Part shown: in pieces, positions 33,765-44,578 of the stretch
Position numbering within the stretch: the stretch's first letter is position 1
Layout of the letters: each line of letters opens with the position of its first letter
Translations under genes and position numbers: made by a program
Assembly: GCA_006384855.1 (NCBI GenBank)
Contig: VCJN01001560.1
Span: 62,001-126,000, forward strand
Direction of reading: 5' to 3'
Length of the DNA: 64,000 nucleotides
Origin: Tetraselmis striata
Taxonomy: Eukaryota; Chlorophyta; Chlorodendrophyceae; Chlorodendrales; Chlorodendraceae
Notes under the pieces: model-generated
Seen by the model: only the letters and a program-made list of their open reading frames with translations
The model's database searches: none
Told to the model about the DNA's origin: nothing

Positions 33765-34977
33765 CGAGGCCTCCAGCTCGGCGAAACGGGCAGGAGAGGC
33801 GGTGGACGAGCCGGTGCTCGCCGCAAGTTGAAATTGAAACTGAAATTAAAATCGATTACAACTGCTAGTCTGTTGCATCCACTGGCCTATACTGAGTTGT
33901 TCTTAGGACATGCTATCTCTGACCATGATAGGGAGCACTAGGTGTAATTACAACTCAAGCTAACGGCCTTCCGCCAGTGTGCCCAAGCCCCTCCTCCTTC
34001 CAGTGGGCTGAAGCTAGGACAGCAACGCCCCCCTGCTGTCCCTACCTAAGTCAGGCCTATCCCATTCAGAGCTCAACAGGCAAGCTTAGGCAGTCGAAGC
34101 GTCCCGCCTGCAGCTACCAAGGTGAGATGGGGGAAGGGGGCTGACCGAAATAGCTATGTGGTGCTCAGTATTTATCCACCGCTGAGCCGGCTAGTATGAT
34201 TGGTGGGGGCTGCGATGCCCTCCGACATATAATTGGGTAGGTGTTGCATGTGGTGGTTGTGGGAATCAGCGGTGGGTGCTCTGTGTGTGTGTGTGGTGAG
34301 TTTCTGGGTGTGTGTTGATATATGAGCTGCACCGGGCACAGAGTTAGTGGTGGGCTGTGTTCCTGAGTCAGCATGCTTGGTTGTCGCTGCGGTGGCTCGC
34401 TCAACAGCTTACTAGTGCGAGCTGCTAGACGGGTGGGCTGCATCATCGTCCGTTTCCCACTCGCTGTCTGAGCCGCGGGTGCCAGAGAGGCGTGGCTTGC
34501 TCCTGCTGTGGTTGCGGGTGGCGCCGTCCGAGCGGCTACGGCCCCTGGGCTGCTTCTTCTTATGTTTGGTTGATGTGGCTGCCTTGCCCTTGCCTGCTGG
34601 GGTGGGCTGGCTGGGGTGACGTTCCAGCTAGATGGAGAGGCACTGTGGGTTGCGCAGCTGGTGTGACTCCGCTGTGAGGGTTGCCAATTCGGCGGCTATT
34701 GCGGGTTGACTGGCAGGAGAGGACTATGCAAGCAACTCTGTGGTCGCGGTGGTGAGGTGGTGGAGTTATGCCAGTCGTTCTGTGGTGCCATCGGGTGTGC
34801 CCTCCCGAAATGCGGGGTGCATTGTTGAGCATTGGGGGGGATCGAGGGATAAGTCAGCTAGACCTTGTGTCTCTGCCGCTGCCCGCTGGGCGGTGTCCAC
34901 CTCCATGGCGCTGTCGTTCTCCTCGTAGTTGAGTTCCAGTTCTTCTTCGTCGTCCGCCTGCGCTCAAGGCATGGCAA
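33765..34977. other. Spacer, no gene seen
   Basis: Low-complexity GT-rich stretches occur (about 34250-34330, 'tgtgtgtgtgtgtggtgag'). Short open frames lack recognisable motifs. 34560-34977 may be the distal, Pro-rich end of the unrecognised reverse-strand coding-like region described next. Confidence 0.4.
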
Positions 34978-37039
34978 TTACCGCTGGGCTGTGGCTGTAG
35001 GTGCAGGGGCTGGGTGGGCTGTTCCGGGGGCGCGCTCCGTTGCTGCTCTGCGCTCGTCGATGGCTGCCACTGCGTCTGCAACCGCTCCGCTCCTCGGTGT
35101 TATGTGCTCGAACCCCACGGGGGGGGGGGGGGCGGGGGGGGGAGAGCGTCTCTGACCTGGGGTGTGGTCTGGACTGCTGGGGTCGCTGGAAGTGGCAGTT
35201 GGTTTGGGCTTGCTGGTGGTGGGGCTGGCGATGTGTCGGCAGGGCGCCTCTTGGCTGATACCGGAGGTGGCTCGGCCTTGATCTTCCCGCACGCTGTTGA
35301 CACTGTCTTGCGCCACTGTTCTATCTGTTCTGTCGGTGCCGCGGGTGCCACCGATGACGCTGTGATGGTGGGCGGCCAGCTGCAAGGTGAGGGTGCAGAC
35401 TGTGCGTCCGGCGGCTCGTAGGGCGGAGGACGCTGGGGCGGTCTTCCGAGCCTTCTTACGCAGGCCTATCGCTGCGCGTCGGATCTGGTTGTGGCTAGTG
35501 TTGCCTCCCAATTCTCCCGCCTCCCGGATCGTCTGGCTGAAGGGGTGGATGAGCAGCTCCAAGGGGTCGAAGTCGGACTCCGTGAGGTAGATGACGATGG
35601 TGCGGAGGCGTATCGCCCGCAGTAGTGCGACATCAGGGGAAGTGAGGGTCATTGCCAGGCGCAGGGTGTCCGCGAACTCCTCGTCTTCTTGGCCAAGGGA
35701 GATGGCGCAGAGGTTTTCGTCTCCCACTCGCATCAGTGTCGGCTCGGTGTGGTGGTGGTGCATGTCGACGCTTGCAGCTGTCATGGTGTCCGTCAGCCAC
35801 TGCGCGTGTTGCAGCTCTGGAGGTGTGTTGATGCGCTGGCTGGTGGAAGCTGCGATGGCCTCCGTCAGCTGCTCTACCGTCGGCAGCTCCAGGTTGGCCA
35901 GGGGGGGCGGTGCAGATCGTTTTGGCCGTCATCGCGCATCGGAAGAGCTGCTTGGATATTGCCGGGGGCAGTACTCCTGGGAGCGGGGTGGTTGGCTGGT
36001 CCTCTCGGTCCTCGCTGTGTTCGACTGTGACTTGGATCACTGCTCGGCCATGCGACTGGTCGCCAAACGGCAGCGCCAATACTGCGTCGTGGCACACGTC
36101 CTGTAGTAGGCGCGCTGCATCGGGATCAAGGAGTTCGAGGCGCACCGAGTCGGCTGAGCGGCGGGCTTTCCATACCTCGCGGACCTTCAGGAGGGCCAAT
36201 AGTGTGCGGGTCGGGGGGCAGATGACGGCGTCGACTGCGTCTGCGTCGGCCTCGTATTCGGCCCAGGTTCTCACTCATGCGAGTGCCAAGACGTCTGCCG
36301 GTGTCGCCGCCAGTTGGTCTGTCGCCGCTTCGCTTGGCTGGGATTGGTCGTACGCTGGGAGGAGGCCCTCCGCCAGGTGCAGCCACATGTCGGCCTCAGT
36401 GAGGCCTCTGAACGAGGGGGAGCGAAGCCACACCTGGTGTACCGGTCGCTCGATGTCGTCGAGGTGCGGCGCTCCGAGCAGGCGAGTGGAGCAGCGGCGG
36501 CCCTGGCGGTCGAGGATCGTTGTGCCCTCTCCTGTCCATTGGGTCTTTAGAACGCTCGCGGCTGTTTCTCTGCGGGCCAGTCGTAGGATGACGGACCCGG
36601 TGGTGGTGGGAAGCCTAGTGCCACTCGGTCCGGTGGGGTCGGCGGCGGCGGGCTTAGGGGGGTGGCGAGTCACCACTCTGACGTCTGTGGTAGTAATTGA
36701 ACGCCGATTTTGGGGCTGAGGGTGCGGATCAGGTTTGTCACAGTCCGGCTGAGCGACTCCTCGTCCATAGCTTGGTGTTGGGCCACCAGATCGCCGAACA
36801 GTAGGGCCACATAGGTGGCATCGTCCGTGCCGGCGGGGAGGCCGGTTAGGAGTAGGTGAGATAGGCGTTGCAACACGCGTATGTGGTGGCGAGTGGCTGG
36901 TGGGAGTTGGGTGCCTGCGATTTTTTTTGCAGTTACGACCGTGCGGATCGTTGGCTGTTGCACTCTGCCGCCTCGTAGCGCGGCCAGGAAAGGTGCTAAC
37001 CCCGGCGTCCTGTTGCTCCTCAAATATGCATGTGTCCAT
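34978..37039 (-). pseudogene. Unrecognised coding-like region, probably a decayed element ORF
   Basis: Reverse-strand open frames follow one another over about 2 kb (36275-37039, 36670-37023, 35633-36274, 34978-35784). They have protein-like composition: an amphipathic helical part ('MDEESLSRTVTNLIRTLSPK'), a mixed domain ('SVILRLARRETAASVLKTQW'), a helical segment ('ADTLRLAMTLTSPDVALLRA') and a Pro/Ser-rich C-terminal tail. The protein signal moves between frames, so it is either decayed or spliced. It matches no family I know. Its position inside the mobile island, before the right 300-bp repeat, suggests an element ORF1. A 14-base G run is at 35119-35132. Confidence 0.3.
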
Positions 37040-37407
37040 GCTGGATGACTTGTGGTGGTGTCCTCCTAGAGGGCCGGCTCTTCACGCCACTATGGGCGCA
37101 GGCCGGCAGTTGGCCTTGCGGTGGGTCGTCCGGTCGTCGGACGGTCCGCCGTTTCACAGGACCACGCTACCAATAATAGTTGGCGCGCCGGCTCGCCCGG
37201 ATTTAGTACGTGCGCAGTACTTCGCCCTGTGTTAAGGGCCGGCTGGAAAGTGAGAAGTCGCTCGCCGCATGCTCTTTGCCTTCATTTACCGTCATCGTTG
37301 CCGGGTAGACTGAGCCGGGCGAGTGCCGCGCAAGCAACGTCGTATTGTCACGGGCGGCAGGTCAAGTCGATAGACGCTCCCTCATAACGCAGTGCGTTGT
37401 GCGATTG

Positions 37408-37708
37408 ATGTAGTGCGAGAAGCGCTACAACAAAGGGGATGCATGAGCGCAGTGGCACCTCCAGCATCACCTAAGTAGTGCTGGAAGGTTCATGATTAGG
37501 GAAGTCGCCGGGAGTTGTCGACGGTCAGATGGCAGCATACGCCAGCCACCGCCACTCTAGAAAACTTCGGAGATTCCTAGACTGTCTAGCGTGTCGTGCT
37601 AAATTGCAACGACGGGCGGCAGAAGGGTGTTTACGAGTAGCGGCATGAATTGCCCGCGCCACTCGGCCTGTGTGAACAGCCTCAGTTAAGTATTGAACAA
37701 TGAATAAG
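37408..37708. repeat. Direct repeat of the diverged DIRS-like relic (right)
   Basis: Partner of 27890-28190. The two copies differ by scattered substitutions and short indels, so they are clearly older than the repeats of copies A and B. 37040-37407 and 37709-37870 show no gene. Confidence 0.7.
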
Positions 37709-37870
37709 CTCTATACATGATATACGACGAGTTAATATACGAGTTAATACGACAGGATAATATGGAGCTAGTATGGGAGTGAGCTCCGCGGCTCGGGGGT
37801 TGGGTGGAACGGCATGCCGCCCTCGTGACTGCCCATGTTTGTAAATATATGATCTCGAGGTGCGATTCGC

Positions 37871-38917
37871 TTGCGTGACTTCGTGGCCCTCGATCTCAGC
37901 TTCCAGCGTACTGGTGCCGCGGCCTCACGACTTGATACCTTGCGCATGTACAGCGCGTGCGGGCCGGGCTCCCTATCGCTTTTCCAGTCGGATCACGAGT
38001 CAGCCCGCAAGATTCCCCATGCTGCTTATTCGGCCGCCGCTGCGCGGGTACTGGGCCTTTGCCCGCGCGGAGGTTCCGCGCTTGTCACTTGCTCTGGCCC
38101 CACGTGTGGTATTGATCCCTTATGGCTTCGCTCTACGGATGGCTCGAACCGGAGCGCTACGGATTTCATCGTGGATCATCTACCCATATGCCCGGTAGCG
38201 AACTACAAGCACCGCATGCAAACCGCTTTGAAGAATCTGTGGGCATCCGTGGCAATTGATGCGGGGGCGGTGCTTGACCGGGACCGCTCGGGAGCCGGCG
38301 ATTTGACCCTTGAGACGAGTGGGCTGCGCCCAGCGGACCGCTCGCGGCCGTCGGACTTGACGCTGGCGGGGGGGGGGGGGGGGGGGGGGGGTGCGATTAC
38401 ATGATCGACTTCGCGTGCGTGTCCTCCACGACCCCCACTTGGAGCAACGACCCCCGCTAGTGCACCCCGGGAAACGCGGCGACCGAGGCGGAGCATGGTA
38501 AGTTGGCAGCGGACCGGGCGTCTTCCGCCCCAGTGCAGGGTGTTCACCAGTACTACCCTTTTGTGGTTGAGGACCACGGCCGTCTCGGGAAGTCCGCTTT
38601 GACGGTGGTCTACATCTTCGCGGTGCTGTTGGCTGTGCGCAACTTCCCTGGCAGTCCTTCCGCCCCGACCTCATGCTTCCTTCGTGGTCAATCCGTTCAG
38701 GCACTTCGGAACTTTGTCGCTGGCCAACCTGCTGAGTTCCGCCGTCACCTGTCGCGCACACGGCGGGGGCTGTTGCAACGGGTCTCGGCTTGCGTGCATG
38801 GTACCCGAGTTGGGCGGCATTCTCCCTGCCGATGTGCAGATGGCCAAGTCTGATGCGTGGGCTCGTGCCCATTTCGCGTCTTCTCATGTTACTGCTTCCA
38901 CCTCGCAGTCGTTGTAG
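37871..38917 (+). mobile_element. LINE-type retrotransposon 3' domain fragment, forward
   Basis: Two forward frames (37871-38404, 38503-38853) sit either side of a 24-base G run (38368-38391). The first has 'ATDFIVDHLPICPVANYKHRM', the second 'YYPFVVEDHGRLGKSALTV' and 'LRRHLSRTRRGLLQRVSA'-like helices. This is the usual pattern of the nuclease-like domain following reverse transcriptase in protist LINE elements (D-x-x-V...KH..Y...F-x-P-F-x-V-E-x-x-G). No reverse transcriptase is left, and frames and stops show it is degraded. Confidence 0.4.
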
Positions 38918-39875
38918 AGGACCTTTCTGATTGTCCTTTTTGGTGATTTCCTGATATCGCCTTCTGCTGCTTGCTCATGCAATTATAGTATATGACGAGT
39001 AGCGACGACATGTAGGGCCTCGAAAATTTTAAGTTGACATAATATTTTATCCAATTTTATCATTGAGCTTAAAAATAAAACCCTAGCTCGAAAAATATTT
39101 GAGCCCTAGCTGGGACATTGGGACTGGCGGTACGAGGTGAGCCCATCAGCAGAAGCAACTGCCGGTATCCCTGTACCGTACCGGTATACCGGCGGTAAGG
39201 ATTATACCTGTACCAGTACCCTGTCCTGTATCCGGTTCTGATCCGCTGATATGGCTGCCGCTGACATCTGTCGGCTGCGGCTCGCATAAAGACAGCGCGG
39301 GAAGCCCCAACGATACCGCCGCGAGTATCCAGCAACGGCACGCCCGCACCGCAGGATATGGCGCGCCAAACACCTACTCCACAACCCTACGCCTTTACGT
39401 GCTGTCGTTTCGTCGCGTAAGGCTCAAGGCCACAAGGCTGTGCCGTAGCCACCAGTTGCACTGGGCTGCCAGCGCCTAGCAGTGAGCGAGGGACGAGCGG
39501 GTGGCTGGGTGTCAAGGTTTACCGGTAGGAGTCGTGCGGGTGTTGATCTTCTGTCGCTCATCTGTGGGCGACCGCCCCGCTGTCCGTATACGTGTTTCTG
39601 CCAGCCTGGACTGGGTACACTTAAAACTTGTTCGCGAGAGGCGCAGCATACTGGTGGATACGGGCGCCCCTCCGCTGCACCCACCCCAGTACCCGTCAAC
39701 TACCTTCCCACTCGGGGCCGCGCGCCTATCTTGACAGCTTGTCTTTTCTGCCCTTCCGAGTTTCTGGCTCGGGGGGGGGGGCGGCCACGGTTGGCTGCAC
39801 GTGCGAGGGCTGCCGCTCGCAGTGCCAGAAAGTCCGAGCGTGCGGAGCACCAGCTGGGGGGCGGCAACCGGGGTT
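38918..39875. other. Spacer and 5' region of the RRM gene
   Basis: The left part is AT-rich, then comes a run of 'taccggtac' microrepeats (39160-39230), then a GC-rich leader with a 12-base G run (39771-39782). An in-frame upstream ATG at 39801 could extend the RRM protein by 25 residues. No separate gene is seen. Confidence 0.45.
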
Positions 39876-42369
39876 ATGTCGATGGAGGAGCCGATGGCGT
39901 CGCCGGGCGGCAATGAGCCCCGCATCGATGACGAGGAGGTCGTGGATGCCCCGCCACAGCAGTCGGATGATGACGAATTTTCGGCGCTGCTGGGCGAGGG
40001 CGAAGAAGTGGAGGAAGGGGAGGAGGGCGGGGAGCTGCCTGAGGCTACGGAAGCCGACGACGCGGGACCGTCGACTAAGGCGGAGGGATCCCCGGAGCCG
40101 GGCGAGGCGTCTCGGGAGCAGCCAGGGCGCTCGGAGATGGACGCCGGCCGGCCTGGTCGCGGGGAAACTCCACAAGTCGAGGGGTAATGCCTCGTCCTGC
40201 GTCCGCTCTTCGGCTCTTCACCACGTCTCCTGAGAGCACACAACTAGCTGTCATTTTTTCCTGCGCGCTGTGCCGATATCGAGCAATTTATATGAATAAG
40301 GAGAATTCTGTCACAATGCCACTGCGTGGCAACGGAGGGCACGACTCTCTCGGACGCCCCGCGTTGATGTTTTGGATAAACGCGTTTTGCAATTTCGCCT
40401 GTGCCGGCTTCTCCCCGTAAGGACGCCGGCCGTGGCGGGTTGGCGAGGGGTGTGGCCGTGCGGGTGGACTGACGGGCTGCGAGGAGCGCTGACGCTGGAT
40501 GCCCCCCCCCCCCCCCCCCCCCCCACCTCATCCGTCGTGCAGTCCCGGCATAAAGCTCTTTCTCGGCGGGCTGTCCTGGGACACGACCGAAGGTATTGTC
40601 ACCCCCCACGCTGCGTCGCGTTGGCGACTCCCGCCTTGCGCGCCCCCTCGCCTGCCAAGCGCGCCGCACCTGACGTTGTGATTGCGTTCGAACCTTCAGA
40701 GACACTGCGGGAACACTTCGGGCGCTACGGGCAGGTCATTAAAGTGGTGAGCCCCCTCTCCCCCGGCGCTGTTAAAACCATAGCCCAATGTCTCCCTGTA
40801 ATCCCTCTGTCGCATCCCTGACAAAGTGCCCATTTCCCTATGCCCACTCTGTAGGAGGTAATGAGGGACCGTCACAGCGGCACTCCTCGCGGCTTTGGAT
40901 TCGTCACCTACGCCGATGAGACAGCTGCGGAGGAGGTCACCCAGATGAAGCACATCTTGGACGGCAGACATGTACACGCAGCCCACACCGCTCTTACCCT
41001 CCTCCTCCTTTCCGATGTTGATGTTTTCCAACTACCGGCCTCGCTTACGTGGGCTGCCCGACTGCGCTTGCAGATTGACGCCAAGCGCTCCGTCCCCCAA
41101 GGCAACTTGGCGCACAAGCCAAAGAGCCGGAAGATATTCGTGGGCGGGCTGGCACCAGAGACCACTGACGGTACGCCTAAGCCGCTGCCAGGCAGGTGCT
41201 TGCCTGGCCGCTGTGGCTGATTCTGGGTGCTGATGCGCGGATGTGGTGGTGGTGTTCCTGCAGACCAGTTTCACGAGTATTTCAGCCAGTTCGGCGAGGT
41301 GGCGGAAGCTCAGATCATGCAGGACCACATCAGCGGCCGGTCGCGTGGCTTTGGGTGGGGCCCTTCACGCTGTCTAGCGATGCCCGATTCTTGCGCGCCC
41401 AAACGCACCGCCGGCATTTGCCCCGCCTCTGCTGAGTAATGTTGCCGCTGTCGTTTTTTGGCAACCAGGTTTGTGACATTTGAGACCGAGTCTTCAGTCG
41501 AGAAGGTGTTTGCGGGAGGATACATGCATACGTTGGCTGGGAAGCAGGTGGAAGTGAAGACCGCCACACCGAGGTGGGTTGCGATGCCATGACCATCTCC
41601 GCTCTTTGTGGCATGCGTGCCTATGGCAGCAAGGAAATCCCTGCGTGGGTCGCGCTGTTGCGAGTGTACAGCGGCACCCACGTTTTACAACCGTACACAC
41701 TGGTGCGCTTTCGGCGTGGATGCAGGGCTGACGTGATGCTTGATGCGGCGCTGCAGGGGGCAGCAAGGTCAGAACCAGCGCGACAGTGGCCGCGGCGGCG
41801 CGCGTGGTTCGTTTGGGAGCAGCCCCCGCGGCAGATCCGAGCCGCACGGCCCTCGGGGAGGCGGCGGTGGACGGGGCGGCGGCGAGCGCGCGATGATGGC
41901 TGGCAACATGCCCGGTGTCATGGTGCCCCCGGGCATGATGGGTGCCTATGGCATGATGCCGCCTCCTTACGGCATGGGCGCCTATAGCGGCATGCCGTTT
42001 CCTGGCCCGTACGGCGCGTACAGCGGCATGATGATGCAGCAGATGGGTGCTTACGGCTACCCTCCCCAAGTAGGCCTCCTTTCCTCACAATGTGCCCATT
42101 GGTGTCCGAATTGCATCCGTACACCGGATCCGGCACTGATCTCAGGCAGCCCTACGGCTCTCTGGACTGACAGCCGGCTGCCGCTTTGTGTGCAGGGCTA
42201 TGGTGGGAACTTTGGGTACGGCGTGGGCATGGCCATGGGCTATGGCATGCCGCCAGACCAGATGAATAGCTACTCTGGCAACGGAGCGCCTTCCGGGGAC
42301 TCGAGTGGCGGTGCGGATCAGAGCGGGCCTGGCAGCCGGTATCACCCATACTCCAGGCTGAGTCCATAG
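39876..42369 (+). CDS. Two-RRM RNA-binding protein (hnRNP A/B, Musashi/DAZAP1-like)
   Basis: Nine exons: 39876-40183, 40543-40592, 40700-40746, 40855-40971, 41074-41170, 41264-41354, 41469-41573, 41757-42069, 42196-42369. All phases close, giving 433 residues. The N-terminus (1-103) is acidic and disordered. RRM1 has RNP2 'KLFLGGL' and RNP1 'RGFGFVTY'. The linker 'IDAKRSVP' is typical of hnRNP A/B and Musashi proteins. RRM2 has RNP2 'KIFVGGL' and RNP1 'RGFGFVTF'. The C-terminal third is RGG-rich, then Gly/Tyr/Met-rich ('GAYSGMPFPGPYGAYSGMM'), a low-complexity tail that favours condensates. The family binds U/A-rich RNA in splicing, transport or translation control. The start is the first ATG after the G run. 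Intron 1 carries a 23-base C tract. Confidence 0.9.
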
Positions 42370-44578
42370 CGGCGGCGAGCTCGTGCTGGAAATAGCAGTG
42401 TGTGTTGGCAACGGCGCGGCAGCTAGTACTACGTTTCGTCACTCGACGGACGTGATGATCTGGCGATCACCGCTGATCATCACATAGACATTCATCCAAT
42501 TCGCCACTCTATTCCTACTGTTTCCCTCGGTGCCTACGCAGCGAGCAGCACTGGCGTAGCGCGGCTGAGCAGAGGCCCAATATGGAGTTATGTTGCCTCT
42601 AGTGGGGTACATGTGTCATCAACGGGCGGCGCGCGGCCGCCCACTTTCCAGGAACTGTTGTATGTAATAATGAAACTGCCCTGCTCACTAACACCACTGC
42701 GCGTTGCAGTGCCTGGACTCAGCTCAACAGCGCCTGGTTGGGAAGGCAACGACGCGGGCATGCTATTCTACCATGGCCCTACTCGGTGACAATGCAATAC
42801 ACCTCGGTGCAGGCTTGTTACTATGACCAGCTAAAACAACCCCCACCTGATGCCCGGCATGTTGCAACACATCGTTGTTGTGACATGAGTACGAGTAGTA
42901 TGGAATGATACTGTGATAATTCTCACGACTCTTAAGAGCTGCATACAAACTATGGGAGGATCAGAAGAGTGCTAATTATTTTATTATCATTGCGAGCTCT
43001 CGTTCACGGGTGCCGACGCATTTGAAAAAGAGCAACGCAAATCACTGCCCCTGGCCTTTAGTCAGAGGGCTGCATGTCACGGGCTCCGGCCGAAGCTATG
43101 CGGGTTCATCATTCATGCAGCCGGGCCGTAAGACAGCTGGCCTGGTTCGACCGGGAATAAAGTTTCAACAAACTTCAATCTTTTCGATTTCAGTAGCGTA
43201 AATCATAAGCTGCCCGGCCTGCCCATCAGAGGTCAGATGGTGTAGACCGAATTCAAGCGAAAGTTCTCATAGTATGTTGCGGGCACGCTCTATTCGAAGC
43301 ATGTAGAAAAGATTCTTATACGTGTGTTGACGTCTGTTTTTCTCCGCCGGTATGCGCTGTTTGAATCCGGTTTTGATAGCTACTAGCCAGGGACAAGGGA
43401 ACACATTAGGGGTTTACAGCAAACACAAGGGTATGTTATATCTCGAAAAATTTTGTGATATACTTACGGTTGTCCAGGGTCTTCGCATTGTTGGCTTACC
43501 GGATGGTTTTACTCAGCACGTTTGTAATAACTGGGCGTCTGTTCATCGGTCTGCGCGCGCGGACAAAGAACTGGCGCTCGAGTAGAAGAATAGATAGGCT
43601 TACGACGAGTGGACACGGCTGGGGCGAAGACCTTGGAGAGGATATTGCTTACAGCTTCCTCAATCAGCAGAGCGGTGGAGTTATATTCACATACAGCATC
43701 ATCGTCGTCACCGCCCTTTGTTAGGGCATGCGTCCAGAATGCCGCCTGTCATGGGTTTCGTCCGCACGAAGACGACGGCACTGCGCGCTTATACAGATAA
43801 AAAAACAGCCTCACTGCTGCGGCTGGTGCGGGCCGGTACGGGTTAAACGATATGTCGCGACGAGTCGTCGGACGACCGCGTCAACAATCATCCGCTCACG
43901 GCAGTTCAGAATTACTCATACTCCTAGGCGGTCGCTACCTGTCCCTGCGATATCAGCAGCGCGCACCTGCTGCTCCGCCTTCTGCTCCTCCCTTCCCCCA
44001 ACCAACTCCATCAAGCTCATCCGCCTCCTGCTACGAGTACGAGTACGGGTATGCTTATTTTATATTGCTACTGCGGGCTCCGCCTGGTTTATGGCATGTC
44101 GTACCGTTCCGGCGGCCCATCTTTAAAACGTTCGTGTCACGTTATATACACGCGTCGACAACGTTGAATACTTTAAAGCATGCTATGATAGCGTGTGGAC
44201 GCGTCCCACCGGATCCGGCTCTCATCGACATCATCCGCGGCGCCGGCTGGGCCGCGCGTGCGCGCGACACGCTGTCCGCCACGACAAGTTACCGGTATTA
44301 AGACGCCCTACAGGTACGGCGCCGCGGCACAAGCGATCTTCCCTACTCAGCATCGTTTCGCCCGCTGGCCCACTTCCGACACTCCGTCGTCGCGCGAGCA
44401 CAAGCAACGGCTTCGATACCCGAAACCAAGACCTCCTCCCACGGTCAATGCCTAGCTTTCCCCTGGCTCCGCTGCAGCTTGTCGACTGACGGGACGGTAC
44501 GGCTGTGCGCGCGACATCTAGTAGGCGGCCTGTCAGTGTGCTTTTTAGCTTGATAGAAGGCGGCGCGCCGCGGAGCCG
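42370..44578. other. Intergenic spacer, no gene seen
   Basis: 2.2 kb without a supported gene. The AT content is higher than in exons. The last 150 bases before the PDI start are the likely promoter and leader. A short pyrimidine-rich stretch lies at 43970-44030. Confidence 0.5.

Noticed and set aside
39801-39875. Extended N-terminus of the RRM protein from an upstream ATG
   Set aside because: The extra 25 residues are GC-rich leader translation. The ATG at 39876 begins the acidic segment and fits better, though it is not proven.
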